A stretch of 11,077 bases of DNA from CADDYX01 sp045809945 (GCA_045809945.1 JBJMWW010000067.1:1-11077), one strand, 5' to 3'; numbered from the stretch's first letter, positions 1-7,247 are shown. Numbers and translations are program-made. The notes: a model not told the origin generated them from the sequence alone.

Positions 1-255
1 CACGTTGTAGCGCGGGTCGAGCGGCTGCATCGCCTTGCGGCAGAGGAACGCGACCTTTCCCGGAGTGTCTTTCCCCTCGAGCGTAGTCAGGTCCATCATC
101 GAGATGGCAAGCTTGAGCCCCTCCAGTTTTGCGGAAGTCTTGATGCTGCGTTTCGCGAACGCGCCCGCCCGTTCCTCGATCATCACCTGATCGATGGTGG
201 GCACGGCTGAGTGCTTCGCGGGCGTCGAGCCGTTTCGGTGTGCGATCGCTTTCAT
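1..255 (-). CDS. deoC: Deoxyribose-phosphate aldolase, N-terminal part (cut by window edge)
   Basis: DeoC is a class I (Schiff-base) aldolase that reversibly splits 2-deoxy-D-ribose 5-phosphate into glyceraldehyde 3-phosphate and acetaldehyde in cytoplasmic deoxyribonucleoside breakdown. Only the first 85 codons lie here; the gene runs off the left edge. The recognisable block is MIEERAGAFAKRSIK near residue 25, then LAISMMDLTTLEGKDTPGKV at about 49-68, which matches the N-terminus of the longer DeoC subfamily; D55 sits where the family has the conserved D-x-T strand-1 motif. The catalytic lysines are outside the window. The ATG at 253-255 is the first good start, though I see no Shine-Dalgarno sequence before it. 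It is the last of three same-strand genes, 143 bp behind the small membrane protein, so cotranscription is possible but not shown. Family assignment is fairly safe from this motif. Confidence 0.85.
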   Translation of the reverse strand, partial: MKAIAHRNGSTPAKHSAVPTIDQVMIEERAGAFAKRSIKTSAKLEGLKLAISMMDLTTLEGKDTPGKVAFLCRKAMQPLDPRYNV

Positions 256-398
256 CAATGGAGGAGATTGTGCCAACGGTGAGCGAAAACAGGCGGGTTA
301 ACGACGATCGCTGAAGTTGTCACCGACCGATGATGACAGCGACAGCGGGGAGCGGCAAACCTCGATTCCACGTGCTCAGCAACGCGATGCCTCCGCGT
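256..398. other. Intergenic gap upstream of deoC
   Basis: This 143-bp gap separates the deoC start from the end of the small membrane protein. I see no ORF of note, no strong hairpin and no convincing promoter hexamers. It probably holds the deoC promoter if deoC is not read from upstream. Confidence 0.4.
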
Positions 399-635
399 TC
401 ACGCTGCGATTCGACGCCGGAACATTCCGGGAATTGAGAGCAACGCCCACGCGCCTTCCAGGACGATGAAACCGATGCGCCAGTCCTCCAGCGCGACCCA
501 GGTCAACATGGCCGAGCCGAGAAAGTTCATGGCGTTAAACAAACGATCCTTTTGCGTGAACCGCCCGACCTGCAGGCCGATGTAGGCGGTGAGGATTACC
601 GCGGCGCCGACGAGTGAGAGAATTTGGTAAAACAT
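399..635 (-). CDS. Small CBU_0592-like membrane protein (78 aa)
   Basis: A 78-residue hydrophobic protein with about three predicted membrane segments, near residues 4-22, 34-50 and 53-70, and a short basic C-terminal tail (FRRRIAA). The order of features (Ser-Leu-Val-Gly start of helix 1, then GRFTQKDRLFNAMNFLGSA, then a third helix ending in a basic tail) resembles the small conserved CBU_0592-like family of bacterial membrane proteins, whose function is unknown. It starts at ATG 633-635, 36 bp after the end of the six-helix membrane protein on the same strand, so the two probably share a transcript. Opposite-strand ORFs over this region look like shadows. The protein looks real because the hydrophobic periodicity and family-like pattern are intact over the full length. 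No function should be inferred beyond membrane location. Confidence 0.72.
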   Translation of the reverse strand: MFYQILSLVGAAVILTAYIGLQVGRFTQKDRLFNAMNFLGSAMLTWVALEDWRIGFIVLEGAWALLSIPGMFRRRIAA

Positions 636-671
636 GGGGCTCGCGTCTCGTGCGCCCGAAGATTGGTCGCG

Positions 672-1361
672 TCAAGCATTGCTCGCATACCACTCGTTCC
701 GAACCGCACCGACCAGAGGTGCGAGCCGGTTGTACAGGCGAACGACGTAAACAAGATAGCCGGCAAGCGCGGCGAAGCTGATTGCAATCAGATATCCGTG
801 AGCGCCGCGGACGATGAAGACCTCCGGCCACCTTGAGATTGCAATCGTGCAGGCCGCGTTAAAGAGAAAGAGCGCGGGCAAGAGCAGCTTGATATTCAAC
901 CACTGGTCGCGCCGAACAGCCTCGCACAGCCGCGTCCCAGCTTCACCGGTACTGTCGCGGCAGCGCGCAGCGATCATCCTCAGGTCGACGACGAACAAGA
1001 CCCAAATGACGACGGCGAAAACGGCGCTGAGCGCGAACCAGGCGCGCGGGCTTTGCAGACGGGTGAAGAGGATCGATTCGCCGAGCGCGCAGGTGATGTA
1101 GAGAAAATTGTGCACGAACTCGAGCGGCCAGCGAATCAGCGTGAGCGTGTGAAGAACCGAGCGCGACCAGAAGATCAGGATCACGAGCAAGCCGGTGGCG
1201 ACGTAGAGCCACGGCGTGATGTCGCGTAACGAAAGCGCAGAATTCGCGCGCTCGACCAGAAAGCTCAACGCCACACCCTGAATAATGCTGATCAAGGTGA
1301 GCTCGATTTCACTCGTCAATCCATCAAGTCCGATCCGCGTTTCTCTGTCGTTGTTCATCAT
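672..1361 (-). CDS. Hypothetical six-helix integral membrane protein
   Basis: A 229-residue membrane protein. Predicted helices lie at about 18-36, 48-66, 83-101, 107-126, 156-175 and 188-207. A polar, charged stretch (about 127-155, RMIAARCRDSTGEAGTRLCE) separates the fourth and fifth helices and may be a cytoplasmic loop. I do not recognise the family and see no catalytic or transport motif. The reading frame stays open upstream to 1400, but those first residues (MGVRIPPGTR) are a translation of the T-arm side of the tRNA-Arg gene, so the real start is one of the two adjacent ATG codons at 1359-1361 or 1356-1358. No strong Shine-Dalgarno sequence precedes either. It begins 12 bp after the tRNA and is followed after 36 bp by the CBU_0592-like gene, suggesting a tRNA-led or closely packed transcription unit. 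Confidence 0.7.
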   Translation of the reverse strand: MMNNDRETRIGLDGLTSEIELTLISIIQGVALSFLVERANSALSLRDITPWLYVATGLLVILIFWSRSVLHTLTLIRWPLEFVHNFLYITCALGESILFTRLQSPRAWFALSAVFAVVIWVLFVVDLRMIAARCRDSTGEAGTRLCEAVRRDQWLNIKLLLPALFLFNAACTIAISRWPEVFIVRGAHGYLIAISFAALAGYLVYVVRLYNRLAPLVGAVRNEWYASNA

Positions 1362-1373
1362 CGACTGCAAGCG

Positions 1374-1447
1374 CGTGCCTGGAGGGATTCGAACCCCCAA
1401 CCTTCTGATCCGAAGTCAGAAGCTCTATCCGGTTGAGCTACAGGCAC
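1374..1447 (-). tRNA. tRNA-Arg (anticodon UCG)
   Basis: The minus strand folds into a complete cloverleaf. The acceptor stem GTGCCTG pairs perfectly with CAGGCAC (1441-1447 with 1375-1381). The D arm is GCTC/GAGC with loop AACCGGATA. The anticodon stem TCTGA/TCAGA carries the seven-base loop CTTCGGA, giving anticodon UCG, which reads the CGA arginine codon. The variable loop is AGGTT, and the T arm is GGGGG-TTCGAAT-CCCTC with one G-T pair. The discriminator base is G (1374). The bases beyond it read CGC, so the 3' CCA is not encoded and must be added by the nucleotidyltransferase. It lies 47 bp after the response regulator and 12 bp before the membrane protein on the same strand. Confidence 0.96.
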
Positions 1448-1455
1448 TCAAAATG

Positions 1456-1496
1456 AATTTCGAATTTCGAATGCTGATTGTCGATTTCGGAATGCT
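1456..1496. repeat. AT-rich direct-repeat tract between tRNA and regulator
   Basis: A short tract much richer in A+T than its surroundings is built from overlapping TTTCGAA-type units. ATTTCGAATGCT at 1464-1475 recurs with a one-base insertion as ATTTCGGAATGCT at 1484-1496, and another AATTTCGA unit precedes the first copy. The second copy overlaps the stop codon of the response regulator (1495-1497). It may be a remnant of an interspersed repeat; I see no stable hairpin with a T-run that would make it a clear terminator. Confidence 0.5.
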
Positions 1497-2163
1497 ATTC
1501 GGGCTCGCGAATGACGTAGCCGGTATGACGGACGGTCTCGAGCAACGGCGGATTGCCGAGCTTTTTGCGGAGACGACCAACGTAGACCTCGACCAGCTTG
1601 GTGTCGTATTCGTGTTCGCGTTCCCAGACTCGCTCACACAACTCCGTCCGCGTAAAGACGCGGCCCGGTTCGCGCATGAAGACTTTGAGCAAGGTGAGCT
1701 CGCGCGAAGAAAGCTCGATCGGTCGGTCGCTGCGGCAAACGGATGAGTCGGCGAGGTTCAGCTCGAGATCGCCGACGCGCAGGACCATGCTTGGTTCCTC
1801 GGCATAGCGACGGCTGAGGGCTGAGACGCGGGCGACGAGTTCCTGCATCGCGAATGGCTTCGGCAGGTAATCGTCGGCGCCGAGCTGCAGCCCGGTCACG
1901 CGGTCACCGACTTCGCCGCGCGCGGTCAGCATCAGGACGCGACTGGTAATCTTTCGGGAGCGCAGTTTTCGCAGAACGTCGAACCCATTCATTCTCGGCA
2001 GACCGACATCTAGCACGATCAAATCGAACGCCGGCGTGCCGAGCGCTTCGCCGAGCGCGGTTTCTCCATCATGCTTTGCCACCGGGTCGTGGCCCGCTTC
2101 CGTCAGCGCAGCGGTTACGTGGCGGGTCAGCGTGACATCGTCGTCGACCACGAGAATGTGCAT
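1495..2163 (-). CDS. OmpR/PhoB-family response regulator
   Basis: A 222-residue two-component transcriptional regulator. The receiver domain (about 1-118) starts MHILVVDDD and has the acidic pocket D7-D9, phosphorylation site D52 in the LIVLDVGLPRMNG motif, T80 and K102 in the PKPF motif. The winged-helix DNA-binding domain (about 127-222) contains ELSSRELTLLKVFMREPG, the recognition-helix region EYDTKLVEVYVGRLRKKLG and the closing RHTGYVIR wing. Length and all key residues are normal for the family, so it should be functional. The frame is open upstream of 2163, but receiver homology begins exactly at the ATG at 2161-2163, which fixes the start. No sensor kinase lies next to it in the window. 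It is divergent from the large exported Asp-box protein, with 83 bp between start codons, so it may regulate that gene or itself; this is inference from position only. Confidence 0.93.
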   Translation of the reverse strand: MHILVVDDDVTLTRHVTAALTEAGHDPVAKHDGETALGEALGTPAFDLIVLDVGLPRMNGFDVLRKLRSRKITSRVLMLTARGEVGDRVTGLQLGADDYLPKPFAMQELVARVSALSRRYAEEPSMVLRVGDLELNLADSSVCRSDRPIELSSRELTLLKVFMREPGRVFTRTELCERVWEREHEYDTKLVEVYVGRLRKKLGNPPLLETVRHTGYVIREPE

Positions 2164-2246
2164 TGGAACTGCGCTACGAGATTCTGCGGCGGCGTCAATT
2201 CGTAAGTCCGGCACCAGGCTGGCATTCGTATCTAGAATTACTGCGA
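2164..2246. promoter_or_regulatory. Divergent regulator/exported-protein intergenic region
   Basis: These 83 bases separate two outward-facing start codons and must contain at least part of the promoters of both genes, unless one or both begin inside a coding sequence. I see no pair of good -35 and -10 hexamers. TATCTAGAAT (2229-2238) is the most -10-like run but lies very close to the plus-strand start. I also see no clear tandem direct repeats of the sort OmpR-family regulators bind. Confidence 0.35.
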
Positions 2247-5200
2247 ATGTTTTCGCGCGATCGAGCCTTTGCGACGATCGGGGCGACGTTGCTCGTCGCT
2301 CTCGCTGGCGTCTTACTCGCCAGCGCTCTTATAATTTCTGGATCAAATGCCGAGTCGGTCCCGACCGAGCGAACGGCCAAGTACGCGACGGCCGATTTTA
2401 GCTTTTCGGCTCCGAAACAACTGCTCCCAAACGCACCACTTCCGCTCGGTTTCCAAGATGTCGAGCCGGAGATCAAAGTTGACCTTTTCGGCAACATCTA
2501 CGTCACCGCCATCGAAGGAGTGCCGGCTGGCGTGGACCTCTGGAAATCGACAGATAAAGGAGCGTCCTTCACCTATCTCGGCCAACCAGACGGTGCCCAA
2601 TGTCCGGTCCCCGGCACCTGCACGAATGACGCCGGACTCGGCGGCGGTGACGATAGCATCGACGTAAGCAGCGGCGGGTATTTGTACGTCTCGAGTCTCT
2701 GGCTCGGAAGCGTCACGATGTCCGCCTCCTACGACGGCGGGACGGGCGGAGCCGAGCCGGGCCAGAAGTGGGAAGTCAATCCAGTCGCCGCGGCAGTTCC
2801 GTCAGACGACCGCCAGTGGGTTGCAGCCTACGGACCGCAGACGGTTTACATGAGTTACCGGCAAGTTCTGGCGGCCGGTGCGAACGCCTCAAACGTGATC
2901 TTCGTCGCGAAATCGACTGACGGCGGCAAAACCTTCCCGCAACAGGTGCCAACGTTCGACGCAACCAGCGAGGTGACAGCGCGTCGGGAAGGCAATCTGG
3001 TTGTCGACCCGTATAACGGCAATATTTACACATCCTTCCGGCCGCAGGAACTGAACGGCCACACGCGCGCTGAGCTCTGGTTCCTCAAGTCCACGGACGG
3101 CGGCGCGACGTGGAGCATGAGCAAGGCGTACCAGGGACCGGCCGGCACCGACGTTGGCAATGTCTTTCCGGCGATGGCGGTGGATCGCGGTGGTAATGTT
3201 CATATCGCGTTTAGCCGCTGCGACTACAACTCCACCTCGCAGAATAGCTCCAACTGCAAAGTTTTCCTGATGAGTTCAGTGAACCAGGGAGCGAGCTGGT
3301 TGCCAGCCGTGCAGGTGAACAGCGGAGCTGAGACCTCGTATGCGATTCTGCCGTGGATCGCTGCCGGCAGTCCCGGCGTTGTCGATCTCACGTGGTACGG
3401 CTCGAGCATCACCCAATCGACTGAGAAGACCGACTGGCATGTTTATTTTGCCCAAACTACAAACGCCACCGCGCCTACTCCGACATTCAAGCAGGCACAA
3501 GCGGTCTCGCAGATCGTGCATAATCAGGATATTTGCTTGAAGGGCGGCGCCTGCGGCAGCACCGGCAATCGCGCGCTGGCCGAATATTATCAGATCACGC
3601 TCGATCCGGACGGCAACGCGAACATCGCGTTTACCGACACGGTGAATAAGACCGACACGTTCGGCGACGGGAAAACGTGGTTCACCAAACAGACCGCTGG
3701 TCCCAGCGCTTACGCTCCGCCAAATGGTCCGCCGTCCGCCAGGTTCGCTGCCAACGTGCCAATGCCGCCGCCGGCGAGCAGTCCGTCGCCAACGCCCGGA
3801 TCAGTCGGAGCGGGAGCGGAGCCGGGAATCAAAGTCGATTCGCACAACTGCATCTACACCACCGCTCCGGGCAATCCGTTCTTCTGGCGTTCGGTCGATC
3901 TCGGCAAAACTTTTCAGCCGCCGGTAAATCCGGTCGCAGATGAACCCGGCCTGACCGGTGGCGACGAGGAAATTTTGCCGTTCCCCCCGACAGCGGGAAA
4001 GCCTGATCCGATTTATTTTGGCGATCTCGGGCTGTCGAGTGTTCACGTGCGTGAATCTACCGACGGCGGCCGGAATTGGTTCAAGCCCGGACCCGCTGGC
4101 GCTGCAGGTGATGTAGCGATTTCATCCGATCGCCAGTGGTTTTACGGCGACCGCGCGCCAACCAGCAGCGACGTGACGATCTACGAAATGGATCACGAGT
4201 TGGCGAGCGAAGCGATCCGGTTCCACGCGCTGACGAATGACACGGTGTGGTCGCCGCCGGCCGACGGCATCACAGCACCGGAGTTGATTCTGCCACCCGA
4301 TTCTACTTTCCCGAGTACTAATCCGGGTCCCGTTTTCGTCGATCAAAAAACGCATCAGGTCTACGGCATCTTCTGTGCGTCGACCATCAAGACGAATGCT
4401 GATCGTCCGCCGTTCGGCAAACTACCGAACGTTTGGGAGGCGACAGGACCAGGAGTGACCACGGCCGGTCTGCCGCCCGGCCCGTTCACAGACTTCCCGG
4501 TCTTCAAAGGCGTTATCGATTCGCCGACCACGCCGGCGCCGCCGGCAGGGACGCAGACCTTCGGCACAAACGCGGCTAACGATTTTCCGGCCGGCGCCAT
4601 CGACAAGGCGGGCAACGTGTATGTCGCCTGGGCGATGAATAACTCGCGCACTAATCAGTACGGCGTCTGGTTCGCTGCGTCACACGATCACGGTCAGACA
4701 TTTTACGGGCCGTTTCTTGTCAGCGTTGGCTCGGGCGCGGCCCTCATGCCGTGGGTCGCCGCGGGTGACGTGAACCGCGTCGAAATTGTGTTTTACGCAA
4801 CGCCAGCGAATGTCGACCCCAACGTCGTCGCGATCGGCGACAAGAAGGTGCCGTGGACGGTGCAGTTCGCACAGTCGCTTAACGCCGCGGATCGTGAGCC
4901 CGTTTTCACGATCAGCCAGGCCAGCGACCACGTGAATCACTATGGCGTGATTTGTAACGAGGGCCTGCTCTGCGGCAGCGGCACGCGCAGCCTGCTCGAT
5001 TTCTTCCAGGTGGCGATCGGCCCGGATGGTTTGGCAAACATCGTTTACGCCGATGACGCCTCCACGATAAAGAATGCGAAGGGCGACGACGTTCCGTTGC
5101 CGTCGCATCCGGTCTACGCGCGACAAGAGTCTGGCCCGCTCGGTCTCACCGCCCCCACTTCGCCGCTTTGTGTCGCCGTGCAGACGAGTCCGACTCCGAC

Positions 5201-6095
5201 GGCGAGTCCCACCGCGTCACCCACTCCCTCCGCCACGAGTTCGCCCACGAGCCCAACACCGACTCCGAGTCCAACACCGACCCCCAGTCCAACTGCAACA
5301 CCTGTCAACGTGCAGCTCCTGAATATCTCGGGACGCGCCGATGTGCTCACGGGTGATCACGTTTCGATCAGCGGGTTCATCATCGCTGGCGAACGCTCGA
5401 AGCGCGTCGTCGTTCGCGCGCTTGGCCCTTCACTGAATACCAACGGCACACCGGTGCCGGGCCGAATGGATGATCCATATCTTGAGTTGCACGACAATAG
5501 CGGCGCGATCATCGCGCAGAACGACAATTGGCGCTCGACTCAGGAGCAGGAGATCCAGGCGAGTGGCCTTGCCCCAAGCGACGATCGTGAAGCGGCTGTC
5601 ATAATGACATTGCCGTCGGCCAATTACACCGCGGTCGTGCGCGGTGCGAATGGCTCGACCGGCGTGGGACTTGCCGAAGTCTACGACATGACACCGAACA
5701 GTGGATCCGAACTGGGCAATCTGTCCGTACGCGCGGACGTGCTGACGGGCGACAACGTTTTGATCGACGGAATCATCATGCGCGGTGGTACGCCGCAACG
5801 CATACTTTTCCGCGGTATCGGGCCGGAATTAAACGCGAAGTTTCCAGACGCATTGCAGGATCCCTTCATGGAGCTGCGCGATAAGGATGGCGTATTGCTC
5901 ATGAGCAACGACAATTGGCGCGATGCGGCGAACGCATCAGAAATTCAGGCGACGGGTCTCGCTCCGAGCGACAATCGCGAGCCGGCGATCTTGTTGCGAT
6001 TGCCCTCGGCGAACTACACCGCGATTTTGCGCGGCGTAAACGACACGACTGGGATCGCTCTGGGCGAAGCTTACAAGCTGAAAGATTCGCCCTAG
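2247..6095 (+). CDS. Large exported Asp-box (BNR/sialidase-like) protein with duplicated halves and paired C-terminal modules
   Basis: A 1282-residue protein of unknown function, probably secreted or cell-surface. An N-terminal hydrophobic helix (about 9-32, after MFSRDRAF) is a signal peptide or anchor. Residues about 70-975 hold Asp-box motifs (S-x-D-x-G-x-x-F/W) at S101, S223, S282, S344, S549, S604 and S812, typical of beta-propeller blades. The two halves (about 73-510 and 525-975) match each other: EPEIKVD/EPGIKVD, GLGGGDD/GLTGGDE, SDDRQW/SSDRQW, LPWIAAG/MPWVAAG, and a cysteine pair in GGACGS/GLLCGS. A Ser/Pro/Thr linker follows (about 981-1019), then two homologous modules (about 1022-1150 and 1156-1282) sharing RADVLTGD, NDNWR, GLAPSD and LPSANYTA. 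I do not see a complete sialidase active-site arginine triad, so Asp boxes alone do not prove a glycosidase. The ATG at 2247 directly precedes the signal sequence; the frame is open back to a TTG at 2163, but that part is not signal-like. Confidence 0.88.
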   Translation: MFSRDRAFATIGATLLVALAGVLLASALIISGSNAESVPTERTAKYATADFSFSAPKQLLPNAPLPLGFQDVEPEIKVDLFGNIYVTAIEGVPAGVDLWKSTDKGASFTYLGQPDGAQCPVPGTCTNDAGLGGGDDSIDVSSGGYLYVSSLWLGSVTMSASYDGGTGGAEPGQKWEVNPVAAAVPSDDRQWVAAYGPQTVYMSYRQVLAAGANASNVIFVAKSTDGGKTFPQQVPTFDATSEVTARREGNLVVDPYNGNIYTSFRPQELNGHTRAELWFLKSTDGGATWSMSKAYQGPAGTDVGNVFPAMAVDRGGNVHIAFSRCDYNSTSQNSSNCKVFLMSSVNQGASWLPAVQVNSGAETSYAILPWIAAGSPGVVDLTWYGSSITQSTEKTDWHVYFAQTTNATAPTPTFKQAQAVSQIVHNQDICLKGGACGSTGNRALAEYYQITLDPDGNANIAFTDTVNKTDTFGDGKTWFTKQTAGPSAYAPPNGPPSARFAANVPMPPPASSPSPTPGSVGAGAEPGIKVDSHNCIYTTAPGNPFFWRSVDLGKTFQPPVNPVADEPGLTGGDEEILPFPPTAGKPDPIYFGDLGLSSVHVRESTDGGRNWFKPGPAGAAGDVAISSDRQWFYGDRAPTSSDVTIYEMDHELASEAIRFHALTNDTVWSPPADGITAPELILPPDSTFPSTNPGPVFVDQKTHQVYGIFCASTIKTNADRPPFGKLPNVWEATGPGVTTAGLPPGPFTDFPVFKGVIDSPTTPAPPAGTQTFGTNAANDFPAGAIDKAGNVYVAWAMNNSRTNQYGVWFAASHDHGQTFYGPFLVSVGSGAALMPWVAAGDVNRVEIVFYATPANVDPNVVAIGDKKVPWTVQFAQSLNAADREPVFTISQASDHVNHYGVICNEGLLCGSGTRSLLDFFQVAIGPDGLANIVYADDASTIKNAKGDDVPLPSHPVYARQESGPLGLTAPTSPLCVAVQTSPTPTASPTASPTPSATSSPTSPTPTPSPTPTPSPTATPVNVQLLNISGRADVLTGDHVSISGFIIAGERSKRVVVRALGPSLNTNGTPVPGRMDDPYLELHDNSGAIIAQNDNWRSTQEQEIQASGLAPSDDREAAVIMTLPSANYTAVVRGANGSTGVGLAEVYDMTPNSGSELGNLSVRADVLTGDNVLIDGIIMRGGTPQRILFRGIGPELNAKFPDALQDPFMELRDKDGVLLMSNDNWRDAANASEIQATGLAPSDNREPAILLRLPSANYTAILRGVNDTTGIALGEAYKLKDSP
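5184..5303 (+). repeat. Pro/Thr/Ser-coding simple repeat (linker)
   Basis: An imperfect in-frame simple repeat of CCx-ACx/AGx codons inside the large exported protein (linker residues about 980-1019), with runs of CCGACTCCGAGTCCAACACC type. Such extended, probably surface-exposed linkers commonly join catalytic or binding regions to C-terminal anchoring modules. Slippage at the repeat would change linker length in steps, so length may vary between relatives. The antisense Gly/Val-rich ORF across it is an artefact of the repeat. Confidence 0.75.
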
Positions 6096-6111
6096 CGGAA
6101 CTCTGTCGGGA

Positions 6112-6168
6112 AAGCTGTTGGGCTCCCGCCGCTGTTGCATTCGAAGAAAGGGAAGCTAACAGCTTCCC
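6112..6168. repeat. Inverted-repeat element between the Asp-box gene and the M42 gene
   Basis: GGGAAGCT at 6150-6157 and AGCTTCCC at 6161-6168 form a perfect 8-bp hairpin with a three-base loop. The 16 bases at 6150-6165 are also the reverse complement of 6112-6127 (AAGCTGTTGGGCTCCC) except at three positions, so a larger imperfect stem is possible. There is no T-run after it, so it is not a classic intrinsic terminator. It may act as a processing or termination hairpin or be a copy of an interspersed repeat. Confidence 0.55.
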
Positions 6169-6185
6169 CTACAGCTTCAGAAGCA

Positions 6186-7247
6186 ATGAATAGCGACAGC
6201 AAAGATTTTCTGCGCCAACTCGTCGAGACACCGAGCCCGTCCGGCTACGAGCAGAACGTGCAACAGATCGTGCGCGATCGCATTGGGCCGTGGTGCGACG
6301 AACTGCGGACCGACCTGATGGGGAACGTCTTCGGCATTCGCAATCCTAACGGCACGCCGCGCATCATGCTCGCCGGCCACTGCGATCAGATTGGCTTCAT
6401 CGTCAATTACATCACCGACGACGGCTTTCTCCATATCGATCCAATCGGCGGCGTCGATCCGGTGGTCGCGACGTCGCAGCGCGTCACGATCATGACGAAA
6501 AAGAACGGCTTCGTACCGGGCGTGGTCGGTCGCAAGGCGATTCACCTCATGGATGATGAGGACAAAAAGAAGGTACCGAAAATTCACGATGTCTATGTCG
6601 ACATCGGCGCGCGCAACAAGGCCGAGGCGCTCAAGCTGGTCGCGTACGGTGACGCCGGTGTCTTCGTTCAGCCCTATATCGAATTGGCCAACGAGCGTGC
6701 CGTCTCGATGGCGTTCGACAACAAAATGGGCACGTGGATCGTGACCGAAGTGCTGCGCTTGCTGCACGGTCGCGAGGTTCAATCGTGCGTGATTGGTGTT
6801 TCGACGGTGCAGGAAGAGATCGGATTGCGCGGCGCCGTTGCGAGCGCATTCTCGAGCGAGGCGCAGGTCGGGATCGCCCTCGATGTGGCGCATGCCACCG
6901 ACACACCCGGCATTGAGAAAAAGAAAGCGGGCGACTACCATGTCGGCAAAGGTCCGATGGTTTACCGCGGCGCGAACATCAACCCGCGCGTCTTCGAGTT
7001 GATAATGGAGGTCGCCGACGAAGAGAAAATTCCGGTGCAGGTTGCGTCAGCCGCTCGTGGCACCGGCACCGACGCGAATGTAATGCAGATTTCGCGTGGC
7101 GGAATGGCAACCGGCCTGCTCTCGGTGCCGCTGCGCTACATGCACACGCCTAACGAATTGCTTGCGCTCGACGATCTCGAGAACACGGCGCGCCTGCTTG
7201 CCGCCTTCTGCGCGAAGGTCGGCCGAGACCACGACTTCACTCCATAG
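6186..7247 (+). CDS. M42-family metallo-aminopeptidase
   Basis: A 353-residue cytoplasmic peptidase of the M42 (glutamyl/TET aminopeptidase, formerly endoglucanase-like) family, which removes N-terminal residues from peptides using two metal ions, usually as a dodecamer. All expected ligands are visible: H65 and D67 in AGHCDQIG, the bridging D178 in AFDNK, the catalytic/ligand pair E210-E211 in QEEIG, D233 in ALDVAH and H320 in RYMHTPNE. Length is normal and no signal peptide is seen, so these enzymes act on intracellular peptides. The usual GHxDEIG reads GHCDQIG here, a substitution next to but not at the metal ligands. The ATG at 6186 is chosen because the N-terminus (FLRQLVETPSPSGYE) then fits the family; an upstream TTG frame (6135) adds residues translated from the hairpin repeat. 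It follows the Asp-box gene by 90 bp with a hairpin between, so a shared transcript is uncertain. Confidence 0.9.
   Translation: MNSDSKDFLRQLVETPSPSGYEQNVQQIVRDRIGPWCDELRTDLMGNVFGIRNPNGTPRIMLAGHCDQIGFIVNYITDDGFLHIDPIGGVDPVVATSQRVTIMTKKNGFVPGVVGRKAIHLMDDEDKKKVPKIHDVYVDIGARNKAEALKLVAYGDAGVFVQPYIELANERAVSMAFDNKMGTWIVTEVLRLLHGREVQSCVIGVSTVQEEIGLRGAVASAFSSEAQVGIALDVAHATDTPGIEKKKAGDYHVGKGPMVYRGANINPRVFELIMEVADEEKIPVQVASAARGTGTDANVMQISRGGMATGLLSVPLRYMHTPNELLALDDLENTARLLAAFCAKVGRDHDFTP

Noticed and set aside
1362..1400. Extension of the six-helix membrane protein starting MGVRIPPGTR
   Set aside because: These codons are a translation of the tRNA-Arg T-arm region; the adjacent ATG codons just downstream of the tRNA fit better.
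2247..5180. Calling the large Asp-box protein a sialidase
   Set aside because: Asp boxes are structural and occur in many propellers; I could not identify the arginine triad and catalytic Tyr/Glu/Asp set needed for that claim.
5184..5303. Repeats that could be taken for a CRISPR or satellite array
   Set aside because: Units are only a few codons long, in frame, without unique spacers, and encode a typical Pro/Thr/Ser linker.
5114..5350. Antisense ORF with Gly/Val repeats (VGLGVGVGLG type)
   Set aside because: It is the reverse-strand reading of the Pro/Thr/Ser linker repeat; the sense frame has full-length domain support.
6177..6941. 254-residue antisense ORF over the M42 gene
   Set aside because: It is a long shadow frame in GC-rich coding DNA; the sense strand has all M42 metal ligands.
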